From Hofstenia miamia (lineage: Eukaryota; Xenacoelomorpha; Acoela), in NCBI GenBank assembly GCA_004352715.1, contig SCFE01000099.1:800954-864953 (forward strand): DNA of 64,000 nt, given 5' to 3'. A model generated the notes under the pieces. It was not told the origin of the DNA, did not search any database, and saw only the letters and a list, made by a program, of their open reading frames with translations. Below are positions 23,700-35,529 of the stretch, in pieces (positions within the stretch are counted from its first letter, which is position 1; the number at the start of each line of letters is the position of its first letter). A program made the position numbers and the translations under genes.

Positions 23700-24814
23700 A
23701 TTTCATTTTAATATCTTAAAAATAATTTAAAGATTCTACTTTTCAACATTTAAAATCTCCAGATATTTTAATGTTTCTCCAATTTAAGTGGATCAACAGG
23801 GGAGTGCCTTAACGAATCATTATATCGTATTTTACTGAAATGTATCTCCAAACAATTGGTTCAATTGCAAGCTCTTTGTTTATTCTGTAAACTTTGCTCT
23901 ATAAGACATCAATTTTAATTGAAATATAAATTCCATTGCACATTGTAAGGTGGGAGTAATAATATTAAATGTAAGCAAAGCAGTTAAAAACTAAGAGACA
24001 AGGAAATTGTTTTTGATTGAACCAATCAAAGCCCACAACTACAAATGATAAACATGGCTCAAACTAATCCAACAATATCCAAAAAATCATGACCCAAGCA
24101 CACCCAAAAAAACTAAGAGGTCACTTGAATCATTTTAAACCTAGCATGATTATGAACTTTTTTTGAGTAGGGGAACTGGACATAAGCACTTATAATTGTC
24201 ATTTGAGCTTAGACATTGACAATATTGGCTAAGGATTAGACCATGTCCATATTTTAACTATTTGTTTCTGTGTTTATTGTTTATCATGCACATGAATGGC
24301 ATTTTCTTCAGGTTTGTCCATAAAACAAATACATTTTTAGAAATTCAACTATAATATAGAGACCTGGCTTAGCCTTAACATGATTAATTGAAAATTAGCT
24401 TTATAATGATTGGTATCACAAATCCTATTACTGGTTTCAGAACCTCAAAAAATATGCTTTTTCTTTGCAGGTTTCTAAAATTTAATCCAAATATTTAAAA
24501 ATTCAAAAAAATATATTTGATAGTTGTTAAAATACAAATCTAAGTGTTACATAATGACACAATATACATCTTTACAGATATTTTGGAGTCCAATGATAAT
24601 TTTTGGTTGCTAGGGATAGTGAAAAGGCATAGTACTTAAATATTAAATGATTAGCAACATTAAAATCAGGTTGCCAACTATAGTAAAATTTTGGCGAGAT
24701 GATTTTTGTTCAGAAGTTATTAGTTTTCTTATGGTTTTGATAATTTTGGCGGTTTGTGCAATGTTCTCTCAATGTGCATATGACTATTTAACAGTTCCTC
24801 CATACAGTGGCATT
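23700..24814. other. Intergenic DNA, nothing recognised
   Basis: AT-rich DNA leading up to the left end of the Polinton relic. No gene is seen. Confidence 0.5.
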
Positions 24815-26251
24815 GATTAATACGATGACTGTCATGGAGCTTTTTAACTGTAATATTAGAGGACCCCACATTTAGTCAACATCAAAGAGTTTAATTTTAA
24901 GAATTTAAATGTAACTTTTAATAGTACTATACAATAGACAAAAAATCATTTACCATCATACAGGATGATTACCTGCACCTCACCAATTTCACACTTGATA
25001 TGATGCCTGCCAGTCAAAAAAAGATCTTATCTAAGTATGGTTTCTCAATTTAAAATGCTTTGCTGCAATTTACATTTTGATCTACCCTACCTTGGTCCTC
25101 CCCCAAGAAGAAATATTGATGAAATTCTGCCAGAAATTAAAACAATACTTATGGAGAATCACCACCCAGGTCTTCTTTATAAGGTATATAATCTGGAAAA
25201 TGACCAGGAAGACTCCCAAATCAAATATATAGAATATGCTGTTGATAAAATAATGGTTATAAAGGATGAGCTAATTTATTGTGGTATGAGAAAAGTATAT
25301 TTGTCTGGCCAAATTGGTTGATTCTTTATAGAAATCAAAGAGCTCTATAAATCTTTGAAAATGAACTTTACAGACATTCAAAATAAATTATCTTTTGATA
25401 ATTCTTATATTCCATTTTATATTCACTTGTATAAAATCATAGACAATCTTCCTGGCATTCAATGGTGTGATATTAGTCTGTGATGGCTAACAGTCAAAAG
25501 CAGCATAATACTTAATAACATTAAATACTTTGCAGATTTTAAGACACTTATATAGTAATCATTTTTATTATAAATCATTTAGGTTATATATTAACAATTC
25601 TGCAATAAATTATATTCTGTGTTTTGTGTAAGCAAATCTAAATTTTATTTGTAAGTTTGTAAAAATCTAAAATACAAAACAATATATTTTTGTAAGAATA
25701 CAATTTAGAGTTGCTTAAGTTAGTGAATTATATTCTATTGTAATTCCATCTAAATTTTCAATGCATTAGCAAGAAATTTACACATCTAATTCTAGTATGA
25801 AATCTAACTTTTGCTTTTTCTTGTGACAAAATCCTAATACTGTATTTCTATTAGCCAAATAAGTCTAATGCCTGAGACAAATCTTAACACTGAATTTCTA
25901 CTTTAAAAATTTTCATAGGAATATTTAATCAAATTTGATTGGTCAGACTAATACTGAATTGTAGTGAAATTAAGAAGAGAGATTAGGAATGTGTTCCTAA
26001 AATCTAACTTTTCTATTTTCTTGCACTGTGAATTCCTAATGAATTTGGATTCAGTGGAGAAATTTGGAATGGGTTCCTAAAATCTAACTTTAATTTTCTT
26101 GTGCTTTTAATAACCTACTTTATAAAAAATTATTCCAAGTTTCATTTCAAATTTGATTTTATAAGCAGAACATATACCCTGTTAAATGACCTAATATGGG
26201 ACTCTTTTTTAAGAAATTACTAGTATTTTTGATAGCATAGCAATAGCTGTG
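24815..26251 (+). repeat. Left terminal inverted repeat of the Polinton
   Basis: It aligns with the reverse complement of 43,927-45,225. Landmarks are ACTATTAAAAGTTAC, AAGATCTTTTTTTGACTGGC, GATGAAATTCTGC and CTGTTAAATGACCTAATA on the appropriate strands. Relative to the right copy it holds about 640 extra bp (25,235-25,875) containing the second half of the TIR-borne gene, and lacks the roughly 490 bp found at 44,645-45,135 in the right copy. The divergence between the two copies indicates great age. Confidence 0.85.
25037..25483 (+). pseudogene. TIR-borne gene of unknown function, left copy
   Basis: One frame runs 149 codons with a single internal stop at 25,319-25,321. It reads PPPRRNIDEILPEIKTILME, then an acidic NDQEDSQIK segment and YAVDKI, and after the stop NKLSFDNSYIPFYIHLYKII and GIQWCDISL. 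It has no membrane segment or recognised domain; it is mixed helical and acidic. A diverged copy of its first half lies in the right TIR on the other strand (44,492-44,214), so the element once carried the gene at both ends. Similar sequence at both ends keeping the same reading frame suggests real coding use. Function unknown. Confidence 0.5.
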
Positions 26252-28870
26252 TATTTACTTGAAAAGTTTGTTTTTAGCAATTACAAAGGAAAACAAGCTT
26301 CTATTATATTTTATCTTGATTGAATTGATAATATAACAAAACAAAAGCAGAATTTTATTTTTGGTCCAATAAATGTTATAATACCTCAAAACTTAAATAA
26401 TGAAGACATGTACAAATTTGCAATGTATACAATTTTGAAAACTACAGACAAAAAATTATCTTCATATGAAACAATTATTCAATTAGGTTTTAAAATTATT
26501 ACTTTCATAAGAAAAAATATTCGTGATCATAAAATGGGAAGACATTTATTAATGTCAATCTTTGATAATTCATACCTTAAAAATAATGAAAATAAGGAAT
26601 GTGTTTTAGATTATATTTGGCACCAAGTTAAAGATAAATGGGGATTTATGAGATACATAAAAGATTTTTTAAGAACTGAACTGTATAAATTTATATTAAA
26701 TGGTCCAATGATATCTTCAAATGAATTAGTAAACTGGCTTAAAGCTTGTCATAAAAATGTTAGCATTAATGCTTTTCAGCCAATGTAAAGAAAATTTATT
26801 TCATATACAAATAATTCCTCAGCTATAACATTAGTGTATATTGTGAAAGACCAATTTTAGACAAGTATTTAAAATTGATTGCATCAAAAGCTAATCAAGG
26901 GGGTACTGATAACCTTTTAAAATATATGAATGTCTTAAAATGGTCAAATAGACATTCAAAAATTATAAAGTTTAGTCAGTTTGAAGATCTTAAGCACCTT
27001 AAGCAAAAGAATTCTGTTATTGTATTATCTGAATGTGTCAGTATTTTGGAGACTTTACAGTTCTATACAGAAAATTTCTGTTAATACATAGATTATATTC
27101 ATTGCAATAGCAGAGTTGCTTTGGACGGATTTTTAACCATAATTCAAATATGACAGTTTTAAATGAAGGGTATGACAAGTGACAACTGATATGAAATAAT
27201 TTATTTGAAATTTACAAATCCTATAATTTCATTTATTCAAATCAATCTTCTACAAGTCTTGCTAATAATTTATTTGAACAATAAAATGGGTACCTTCTAG
27301 AATCACAATATTATAGTGTAACAAAACAGATATTAGATGATTTTTACCCTGGTGCACTACAATGGTGTTCACATGAATTCATATAATTTTTTTATAATTC
27401 AGTAGTTTGTATAGAAATATGTAAGTGATATTCTTCTGCAATTTACAAAAATGAGGATCCAATTCCTGTCTATGCTATTATAAAATTACAAATTCCTAAG
27501 AAATGATAAATTAAATTTAGATATATAAAGGACAATTCTATATTAATGAAATAGATCTTTGTCATTATTTAGATATAGGTAGTTCAATAAAAATAGAAGC
27601 TGGTTTCTATTCATATTCTTGTATAAATTATATTAATAAATAAATTGAATATGACCATTTCTAATATTAAATATAAATTATTAGCAAAAAATGGTCTGAA
27701 GCCAAAAATTTTTATTATTTAAAAAAACTTTAACTAATAGTTTTATTGGAGAAGAATTAGGTAGAGTACAATAAGACTAACTATGGTTTCACATGTGCTG
27801 AATATGAAACTGTAATGAATTTTTGGATTGAGTCAATGATTTCAAAAATGAATATAATTATTCACAAATTAAACAATATATACAGAATTAAGGAGCAAAC
27901 ATGTAAACAAATATTTCAGGGCAACACATCTATAAATTGTTTTGTTATATCTAATTCAATTTTACAATGCTTGAAACTGATAGATGAAGCTTGTACAATA
28001 GATTCAATACTATATGCAATATATGCAATTGGTAGGTATGATAACAAAGCTTACAATATGTTAAAATCATTACTACAAAAAAACAAATTGAAGGGCTATT
28101 TAATGAAATAAAACCTTTGTTTAGAAATATATGTTTTCTAAACAAAACAAGAAAAGAATGCTGTAAATAATTTACAAAAAAGAGACTTCATTGCTCCCTC
28201 AACAGAGTAAAAGTGAAAGAGGAACTTCTTTTAGAAATAAAATTTAAATATAATAATGACATTGAGATATATGAAATATGTAAAGGTATTCTTGTAATGG
28301 CTACCAATAATATGAAAGAGCAACAGATATTTAATACCATGGAATTTAAAATAGAATAAATATACAATAAATACATTAAATTAAATAATGACTTAAAATT
28401 TACTATTGATGATTTCAGAAAGAATATTATTCACTCATTTTGTCTAACAGTATATAAATTTCAAGTTTAATAATAACTATAAAGAAGGAAAGATAAATAT
28501 ATTAGAATTTGAAAATTCAAGTAAAATTTACATTGGATGAACTTGTAATAGTCTGGAAACAAGGCTTACCTCAAATTTGAGATCAAAGGATAGTCAAGTA
28601 AATAAATATTATACAAAACTTAACACAGTTCAGGTAAAAAAAAGTAAATGTAAACCTAAAATCTCATTGATTATTGATGTTCATCAAATGATAAAAAAAA
28701 ATGCTGGAAGAGATTGAGAATGGATATATCAAGGATTTTCAAATAAATATCAAGAAAATTTTTAAAATGTACAGCACAATAAAAATACTTCAAAACAAAA
28801 GCAAATAATGCATAATTTTGAAATTGAAAAGGAAGAAGAAATATGAAAAGGGAAAGAAAAAAATTTTAGA
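26252..28870 (+). pseudogene. Protein-primed family B DNA polymerase relic (pPolB)
   Basis: This would replicate the element's linear genome from a terminal protein. The N-terminal part (26,350-27,084) has ECVLDYIWHQ, then SSNELVNWLKACHKNVSI, and ASKANQGGTDNLLKYMNVLK followed by WSNRHSK, a block I associate with Polinton polymerases. The palm motif A region is at about 27,405-27,470 (IEICK, stop, YSS, then EDPIPVYAI), with the usual aspartate read as Glu. The motif B region is at about 27,720-27,760 (KKTLTNSFIGELG), followed at 27,775-28,060 by TCAEYETVMNFWIESM and YRIKEQTCKQIFQG. The motif C aspartates are not preserved near 28,010-28,040. At least eight stops or shifts occur. A GIY-YIG domain follows at the C-terminal end. 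It is transcribed toward the integrase, which lies on the opposite strand. Confidence 0.75.
28480..28770 (+). pseudogene. GIY-YIG endonuclease-like domain at the polymerase C-terminus
   Basis: The translation has a first strand GKINILEF, then SSKIYIG, a stop, and TCNSLETRLTSNLRSKDSQV. This is the two-strand GIY...YIG arrangement with the conserved arginine of SLETRL that marks GIY-YIG nucleases. In a shifted frame a LEEIENGYIKDF segment supplies the position of the metal-binding glutamate. The tyrosine of the first motif reads as Asn and a stop follows YIG, so it is inactive. It probably belonged to the same polypeptide as the polymerase, since no separate start is visible, but this is inference. 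A lysine-rich tail follows to about 29,000. Confidence 0.6.
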
Positions 28871-29009
28871 CATTTCTAAAAAAATGAATGATTAATTTGA
28901 AATAAAACACTATTCAAGAAAGAAAATGTATAATATTGATACTATGTATAAAGCAAAGCACTATCATTTAACTGAAAGTTATAAGAAACAGGATCAAAAA
29001 ACAGCTTTT

Positions 29010-29172
29010 AAGAATATTCAAATAAAGAAACAAAACATTATTGAATTTTGTTTTATCCAACTATGAAATTTATAAGGATATCCTGACCACTTAACAAATA
29101 ACATTCGATTCTTTTTCCTCAATATTTTTTCAATTCTAAAAGTATACTGATCAGTTTTTTGTAATTCATATT
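29010..29172 (-). pseudogene. Polinton integrase, C-terminal chromodomain part
   Basis: On the minus strand the frame reads KTDQYTFRIEKILRKKNR, then FVKWSGYPYKFHSWIKQNSI. The W-x-G-Y/W-P ... F-x-S-W-I pattern is a chromodomain, which Polinton retrovirus-like integrases carry at their C-terminus to bind chromatin during insertion. The N-terminal half of the same protein lies more than 6 kb away on the same strand (35,825-35,530), and the region between is a plus-strand LTR retroelement. The middle of the catalytic core, with its second aspartate and glutamate, is absent from both pieces. Confidence 0.75.
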
Positions 29173-29175
29173 ATA

Positions 29176-29438
29176 GAGTCACTTGGGGACTCTGGTGAAA
29201 ATTTTATTTATTTTTATTTATTTGGCTATTTTGTTCTACCTTAGTGTAGCATTGGCTGGTAGTTGTTATTATTTATTGGCCAGATCTCACAATTTTTATG
29301 ATTGTGACTAGTTGTTGTCATATTTGTAAATATCAGCAATAGCATTGTATAAAAGGAATGAGGCAATTGTAAAATAGAAGCAGTTTGAACTGTATTCTAT
29401 TCTTTGTGTTCACTAGAATCACCCCCTGTGATTCTACA
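29176..29438 (+). promoter_or_regulatory. Probable 5' LTR with TATA box
   Basis: The stretch begins at the border with the Polinton integrase. It contains TATAAAAGG at 29,348-29,356, a candidate core promoter, and ends near TGTGATTCTACA. The region after it (29,440-30,850) is non-coding leader-like DNA. There is no second copy in the window, so LTR identity is inferred from position and layout only. Confidence 0.4.
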
Positions 29439-30855
29439 TTAATCTAGGTGATGTCATTATGATGCAGGATTAGTTTGATTAATTTTGAGAGAAGTTTTAC
29501 AAACTAATAATATTGTCCCCTCAAAATGTGTTATACATGTAATTACTCAATTAAATTTGGAAAAGAAATTGAATGTTTTAATTTGTAAACAATGACCAGG
29601 TAGTTATTTTTACTTTATATAAATAATGAGAAAACCATTGTTGAATTGTTGAAATTTATTGCTTTTCACCAAAACTGCATTTGCTTTTTCTTTACAGATT
29701 TTTTATAATATTCTAACTTGATGTTTATCATAGTTGCTTGTTTCCAGCAACAATTTGAGAGTCACTCCTCTGATCCTGAGATGAAAACTTATTTCTTGAC
29801 AAAGGCAGCCCAAATCATAGACTGCACTAGGTTATGGATATGATTATGTGTAGTTATAAAAAACCTTTCAGACACCTATAATTAATGACACTGTGAATAA
29901 ATTATGCTGTTGGCTAGCACAAATGCATGGTAATTACATCCTATTATTACATGAGCTGAGAGATAAGAGAACAACTGTGATGGTTTACTGAGATAGAAAA
30001 TAAAATTTGAGACAATTAGGGTAGCACTATTTAAACAAGTTTACAAACCTCTCATTTTGGATTGCATGGTGGCATGATGCTGTATGAATTTTTCATCCTG
30101 AATGTTTTGTTCTCCAGTTTTGTAGATCTAAACAGTTACTAGTTACATGGATGAATTACCAATATTTTTCTATTTGCTTATTATTTGTTGAATCAGGGCT
30201 GCTCTACAAGATGATCACTCTTGAAACCTTCTGCCATGACATTAAGTTCCTCAGTGCCATTCATCCTAGTTCATGCCCTTGATACTACATGGTGACTCTG
30301 ATTTGATCATGAACTGTCACCAAGCTGCACTCATAGGATGTTCTTAGCTTGTTTGTTTTGATTCTTTTATTTTCTACTCTATTTTTTCTCTCCAAATTTT
30401 CTACCAAATAGTCTACATAGTTGTCTGCTGTATTGCCTAATTGCTTCTATTCTTGTAACTGTTGTTGTTGCTTGATTTTTTGATGTGCTGCCAAATTGTG
30501 ATGGATTTTTTTGAAAGTTCTTGTTTTCTTTACTTTTGTTTTAATTCAGGGATTCTAGTAATACCATTGTTTTTTCTCCTATTGGGACTCTGTTGCAGAG
30601 CATCCCCTGTGTAAGCATTGATAGCCAGAACATTACCCCTTGTACTGTTGGATCATTAGTTAATTTATCTTTACCTACTTCCACCTGTCAAACTTCTCCA
30701 GTGAACTGTTGATGAATCCTTAATACTGTTACTGCTCCACCTTCTTGCTGTACAGAGCTCAGATTCCACACCTAGATTCTCAGACATTAGAAATTAAAAA
30801 AACAAAAGAGTCTTTGTCCCAGCAAATGGCAATGCAAATGGAATGTGAATGACAC
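29439..30855 (+). other. Untranslated leader of the gypsy-type element, no gene seen
   Basis: No coding resemblance is seen on either strand. No convincing tRNA primer-binding site could be identified. Confidence 0.4.
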
Positions 30856-31935
30856 ATGGAGTCTCTGCAAAAAGAACTGGAAGCAATCACATCTCTAGAA
30901 ATCCAAATTCATGACTTTGCTTTGCCAGGCATTGGTCAGCCAACAACTGCTTGTGCTGAAGTACCTCCTGCTAGTCCTGCCAATTCAGTTGACTACATTA
31001 TGCATGCTGTACAGGACAAACTCCTGGAAGCCTTTAGCAAGAAGTTTACCAATAAAGTTTTGCAAATTGTGTTGTCCTAGTTCACAGAAGCTTCAAACCT
31101 GTTCTTTTCAAATTCTGCAACCCCTAAGTTTGCCTCACTGTCCACTTTGCTTGTAAGTTGTAACCCAACATTTACCCAATCTGCCATGACACCTGTGTCT
31201 ATGTTAGCCACTGTTTCCACTCCAAATAATCAAGAGGTACTGTGTCCTTTGAATAAAACCTTGCTTCCACCAACCCAGCAGAAATGAATACTTTATGGGC
31301 TGCATTGATGAAATATCCCAATAATTTGATGAATGGTTTATTCTATTCTAGCATACAATGAAGCAATACCACACCATTCAAGACACTGCTGTTGTCCGGT
31401 TCCCAATGTACCAGCAGGGACTAGCTTATAAGCAATACATGATGTTGGATCATGAAACAAATACTGATTATCAACTATTGATAGGATATTTCAAAGACCA
31501 TTACCATGCTCCACACATAAAACACTGCTGTGTGAAATGTTATTGAAAAAAGGAGATGATGTGCAAAACTACATTACCCAAGTCAAAAGGCTGTTCCACT
31601 TGACCAACCAATTTCCAGACTATTCTTGGCATGATTGTTTTTCATACATTGGTTGAGGATTCCCTTATCATATCTGCAGTCACTTAGAGCTGAAATGGGA
31701 TCCAGAGGATGACCTCCATGTTATCATTAGGAAAGCTATCAGTGTGGTATACCTTATCCATAATTCAAGTTGAATTGACAAAGATGTCAGGGAAATGAAA
31801 ATTAAAACCAAACCTGGAAAATTTACTATGAAAGAGGTTCCAATGAGTGGTAATCATTTCCTCAAGAAAACAACTTGAAGTCTCTGCCATCCACTGTTAT
31901 CAATGCAGTCAGAAGGGCCACCTAAGAAATACATT
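30856..31935 (+). pseudogene. Gag-like region with broken CCHC zinc knuckle
   Basis: Starts with a helical, charged stretch (MESLQKELEAITSLEIQIHD), continues over several frames with SWHD-like and YFKDHYH-like capsid-region pieces, and ends at about 31,880-31,935 with CYQCSQKGHLRNTF. That segment is a C-x2-C-x4-H-x4 zinc knuckle whose last cysteine reads as Phe. Gypsy Gag packages the RNA genome. At least four frame changes occur. Confidence 0.6.
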
Positions 31936-31979
31936 TAGTGCCACCATTAGAATCATAGCCAATGGAAATAGATTTTTGA

Positions 31980-32185
31980 TTGACAAACCTGAGACAGAAG
32001 ATCCACACTCTGAACCTTGTGGTTTTGATGAAGATTAAACTAACCAGAGCACTGCCTCCTGACAACCAAGCACAGGATGTTCCCATGATCATGAACATGA
32101 TGTGGAAGAATGTAATTCCTGTCAAATTTAATGGAAGTATAGTGCATGCTACCATGGATACTGGTGCATCCACATAAATGCTGTA
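31980..32185 (+). pseudogene. Retroelement aspartic protease fragment
   Basis: An open frame reads VIPVKFNGSIVHATMDTGAS, ending in the D-T-G-A/S active-site signature of retroviral-type aspartic proteases, then meets a stop. The later flap and second conserved region (about 32,200-32,420) are only faintly readable. It matures Gag-Pol in intact elements. Confidence 0.65.
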
Positions 32186-32899
32186 AAACATTATGTATGA
32201 GCAGGGATATGCTAGACCCCTCTGCTATTCATTTGATAGATGCTTCAGGAAACAACATCTCATTAAAAGGAAGTTCACAATGTAGAACTTAAGATTAATA
32301 AGGAATTTTTCACATGGGTCAACAGTTATCACCAACCACTGCCCTATGATATCATCTTAGTAGTGACTTTCTTCAAAGGAACACCTGTGTTATTGACAAT
32401 CAAAGCAACACCATCTCCATTAGAGATAACAAAATTTCAAGCCTGTTGACTGTGATCCCTGAGTGAGAAATTTTTTTTAACTCACTGACTCCATTGTCAT
32501 AGAATTTCAACACTGGACCAGAGCAAATGATGTATATTGAAAGCTGCTATAATGGAGATGTGATGATCACAGGACAAAAAGTTACCTACCAGAAAGGAAT
32601 AAATTTCTCACCAGATCTATGTCATGTCAAGAGGGGAAACCTGCATCCCCATTCTTAATAGTTCCAAATTTCCTGTCTGCATCAATCATGAACACATTGA
32701 GATCATCACCATACCCATCTGAGTGGAAAACATTGCAACATTGTGCATACCAATCATCACCTCAAAGAATTGTCAGATACCATCAGGATACCCACCATCT
32801 CTGCTGATTCCCATCTGTATTTAGATGCCACAGAACATCAATCTTTAGTCACTTTACTGTGTGGCAAGTGTGAAGTCTTCAATTACAGCTTCATCCGTG

Positions 32900-33560
32900 T
32901 GGGACAAGCAATTGGTGAATAACATGCCATCACATCTAAAAGTGATAAGCTGAGGTGTCTAACTGTAAGGAGTGTCCTGGAGAATCTCAAAAGGGAATAT
33001 GAGAAGGTCTTAAGTGATCTCATTGAGAGTGGTATCATTCATGGAAACAATAGGCTGTACACAGCACCCTTACCCTTACCATGAATGGAAGATCTTTTGT
33101 ATGATTCAAGCCACTATAAGTTCTTTTTGTGCATTGATCTTTGTAAGGCCTATTGGCAAGTGCCACAGCAACCATTAATTATTAAGAAAACTGCTTTTAT
33201 CACCTCATATTGTTTATATGAATGGAAGTACACAGAGTTTGCTCCCACCACTTTCCAACAATGTTACCAAAGTGCTGAAAAATGAGACCAATATGTTAGA
33301 GCATGGCATTTCTGCCTATATTATATTCTCATACATTTCAAGAACATCTTGAGAAACTGAGCCAAACATTGGATCTATTGCATAATGTGGGATTGAAAGT
33401 GAATGGAAACAAGTGTGTGCTAGGTCAAACAAAAGTAACATTTTTTGGCAGATTGATTGAGCTGGGAATAATCTCCATCAAGAACAATTCTAAAGACTTT
33501 CTAAATAGAATTGAAATCCCAAAGACCAGGAAAGACATTCAGAGACTGATGGGGTCTTAA
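32900..33560 (+). pseudogene. Ty3/gypsy reverse transcriptase relic
   Basis: It opens with an EYEKVLSDLIESGIIHGNN-like approach segment (32,995-33,050). At 33,085-33,285 it shows YKFFLCIDLCKAYWQVPQQP, holding the first catalytic aspartate, and KTAFITSYCLYEWKYTEFAP, the fingers-to-palm block with TFQQ. The YxDD box is destroyed by a frame change near 33,310. Thumb-proximal LDLLHNVGLKVNGNKC and TFFGRLIELG follow to 33,560. Domain order and motifs are those of Ty3/gypsy. Confidence 0.8.
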
Positions 33561-33571
33561 ACTACTACAGA

Positions 33572-34060
33572 ATGTTTATACCTGACCTTGCTGAAAAAAC
33601 TAGAAATATTTCTCAATTATTGAAGAAAACTGCTAATTTCAAGTGGAATTGGGCTGAACAGGAGGATTTGCACAGAATAAAAATAACTGAAGAAAAAATA
33701 CCCAGCCTGAACACACCTGATTATTCCAAAGATTTCCTAATTGACTGCAACAATAGTGCAGTGGTGATAAGCAGAGTACTGAGCCAAGTTGTAAATGGCA
33801 TAGAAAGCCCAGTCCAGTACTTTAATAGAAAGTTATGAGCTGCCAAAAAGAAGTATGGCACCACCAAATGTCAAATGCTGGCTGTGATCAAGGCACTCAA
33901 GAAATTCAATAGTGCCCTCATATGGCTAAAAAAGTTCTCAGGAGATTAATCTAACATCATAGCCCATTGGATTGAGTACTTCAACAACTTCTCATTCACA
34001 ATACAGCATCAATTGGGAAAATTACATTTAAATGAAGACTACTGGAGTGTGCTCCCCAGC
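33572..34060 (+). pseudogene. Retroelement RNase H domain relic
   Basis: After a TANFKWNWAEQEDLHRIK segment the frame reads KDFLIDCNNSAVVISRVLSQ and SPVQYFNRKL, the start of a gypsy-type RNase H whose first acidic residue (Asp in FLIDC) is kept. KKYGTTKCQMLAVIKALKKF follows in the same frame after a stop, with the position of the usual glutamate replaced by Gln. FTIQHQLGKLHLNEDYWSVL at about 33,990-34,060 is the conserved C-terminal block before the integrase. Confidence 0.7.
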
Positions 34061-34439
34061 TATGAAAGAGACCTTAAGAAGCCTGCTGGAAAGAGGATCA
34101 GACTTGGTTTTATTCCACTTTGAATACAACCTTTTCCCAGAGATTAAAGCCAACAGGCAAGGCAAAGCCATATTGCCAATTATGGAAAAATGGAAATACC
34201 TGAACAATAAACCATCCAATGTCAGCAACATGATAAAGTGTTATTGAATGGTTAAAAATACTTTTTATCCAATATGTCCTGTTGTGAATCATTACTATAA
34301 AATATATAGATGGAAGTTAAACCAACAAGTCAGACCAATTGCTTGGTGATCCCTGAGTATTTCAAATGTGACCTCATATAAAATTTCACAAATGAGGGCA
34401 TCTGGGGATTATACAGACAGAGAGCACTTTTAGTGCCTG

Positions 34440-35515
34440 CTATGTCACAGTAGGAATACATGCCACTGTCATAGACCTCATCAACAAATGCAAGAAAAAT
34501 GTCTACTACAAGGTGCAAGTCACTTCCCTGAACAATGAGCTGAACTAGAAAGTTGAACAGCAGAATGAACAAATGAGGTGGTCCATATGGACTTAGAGAA
34601 ACTCTCAAAAGATGATGAGGTGTACCAATACCTATTAGTAATGGTTGATCATTTTACTAAGTAGGCTAATCTAATTCCTCTTAGCAGTACTGTTGTAAAG
34701 GAATGGGTGCTAAAACTGTACTCCATGGAATGACTTGTATCTGATTGTGGTCCTCAGGTTGAGAACATTTTAATGGAAGCCCTAATGCATGAACTGGAAG
34801 TCCTCCATGAATTTACAACAGCACACCACCCCAATCCAACAGCTGTTGTGGAAAGGTAAATCAAACATTAATTAACTGATCAGAGTAGTGCTTTCAAGGG
34901 TGGGCAGCAAACACTGGAAACATGTCATAGAAATAGTGGAATACTTTTACAATACTGCCATCCACTCAACTACTAAAGTCAGCCCCTTCAAAGCCATGTT
35001 CAGCTGAGAGGCTATCACAAGAAAAATCTAGAGAGACATGTAGCTTGCATGATCAACAAAATGCATGAAGTTCTCCTTACATTCAGTCATAGCACCAACC
35101 AGTCAGTAATATGTCAAAAATAACTCTTTAATAAAAGATTATGTTGTCAACCACACAAGAGAGGTGACAAAGTATTCACCTATTTACCTGGCAGGTAACT
35201 GATTGAAATCAAGTAAGGAAATAGTAACTAATTGGCAAGTTCTGTTCACAATTGAAAAAGTTCTTGATCACAACACTTACACTCTTAACAACAGTAAAAT
35301 TCTTCATTTCCAAAGGCTCAACCAAGCTGTCAAAAGATATTGAAAACGTCATTATAGACTAAAACAATGAGTTTACACTAGTAGGTAACAGTAATGACAC
35401 ATACAAACAGTACAATTATTTAACTGAGTATTGTGTGGAAGACTTTGATGATATTGATTTTGAGGATAATGCTATAGACAGTAGTGACAATACTGCTACA
35501 ATACTCATTAGCTAA
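34440..35515 (+). pseudogene. Ty3/gypsy integrase relic
   Basis: Pieces in several frames: HATVIDLINKCKKNVYYKVQ (zinc-binding region), VHMDLEKLSKDDEVYQYLLV and MVDHFTK with the first catalytic aspartate, LVSDCGPQVEN with the second, and TTAHHPNPTAVVER at the position of the catalytic glutamate. HSTTKVSPFKAMF marks the C-terminal side of the core. An acidic tail (EDFDDIDFEDNAIDSSDN) closes the reading at 35,513. D, D and E positions are still traceable, but stops break the frame. Confidence 0.7.
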
Positions 35516-35529
35516 ATCCTTCCATTTGT

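Noticed and set aside
29390-29440. Similarity of GAATCACCCCCTGTGATTCT to part of the other LTR family (GAATCATTCCCTGTGATGTA)
   Set aside because: Only about 20 bp, partly palindromic and without neighbouring similarity; not enough to join the two families.
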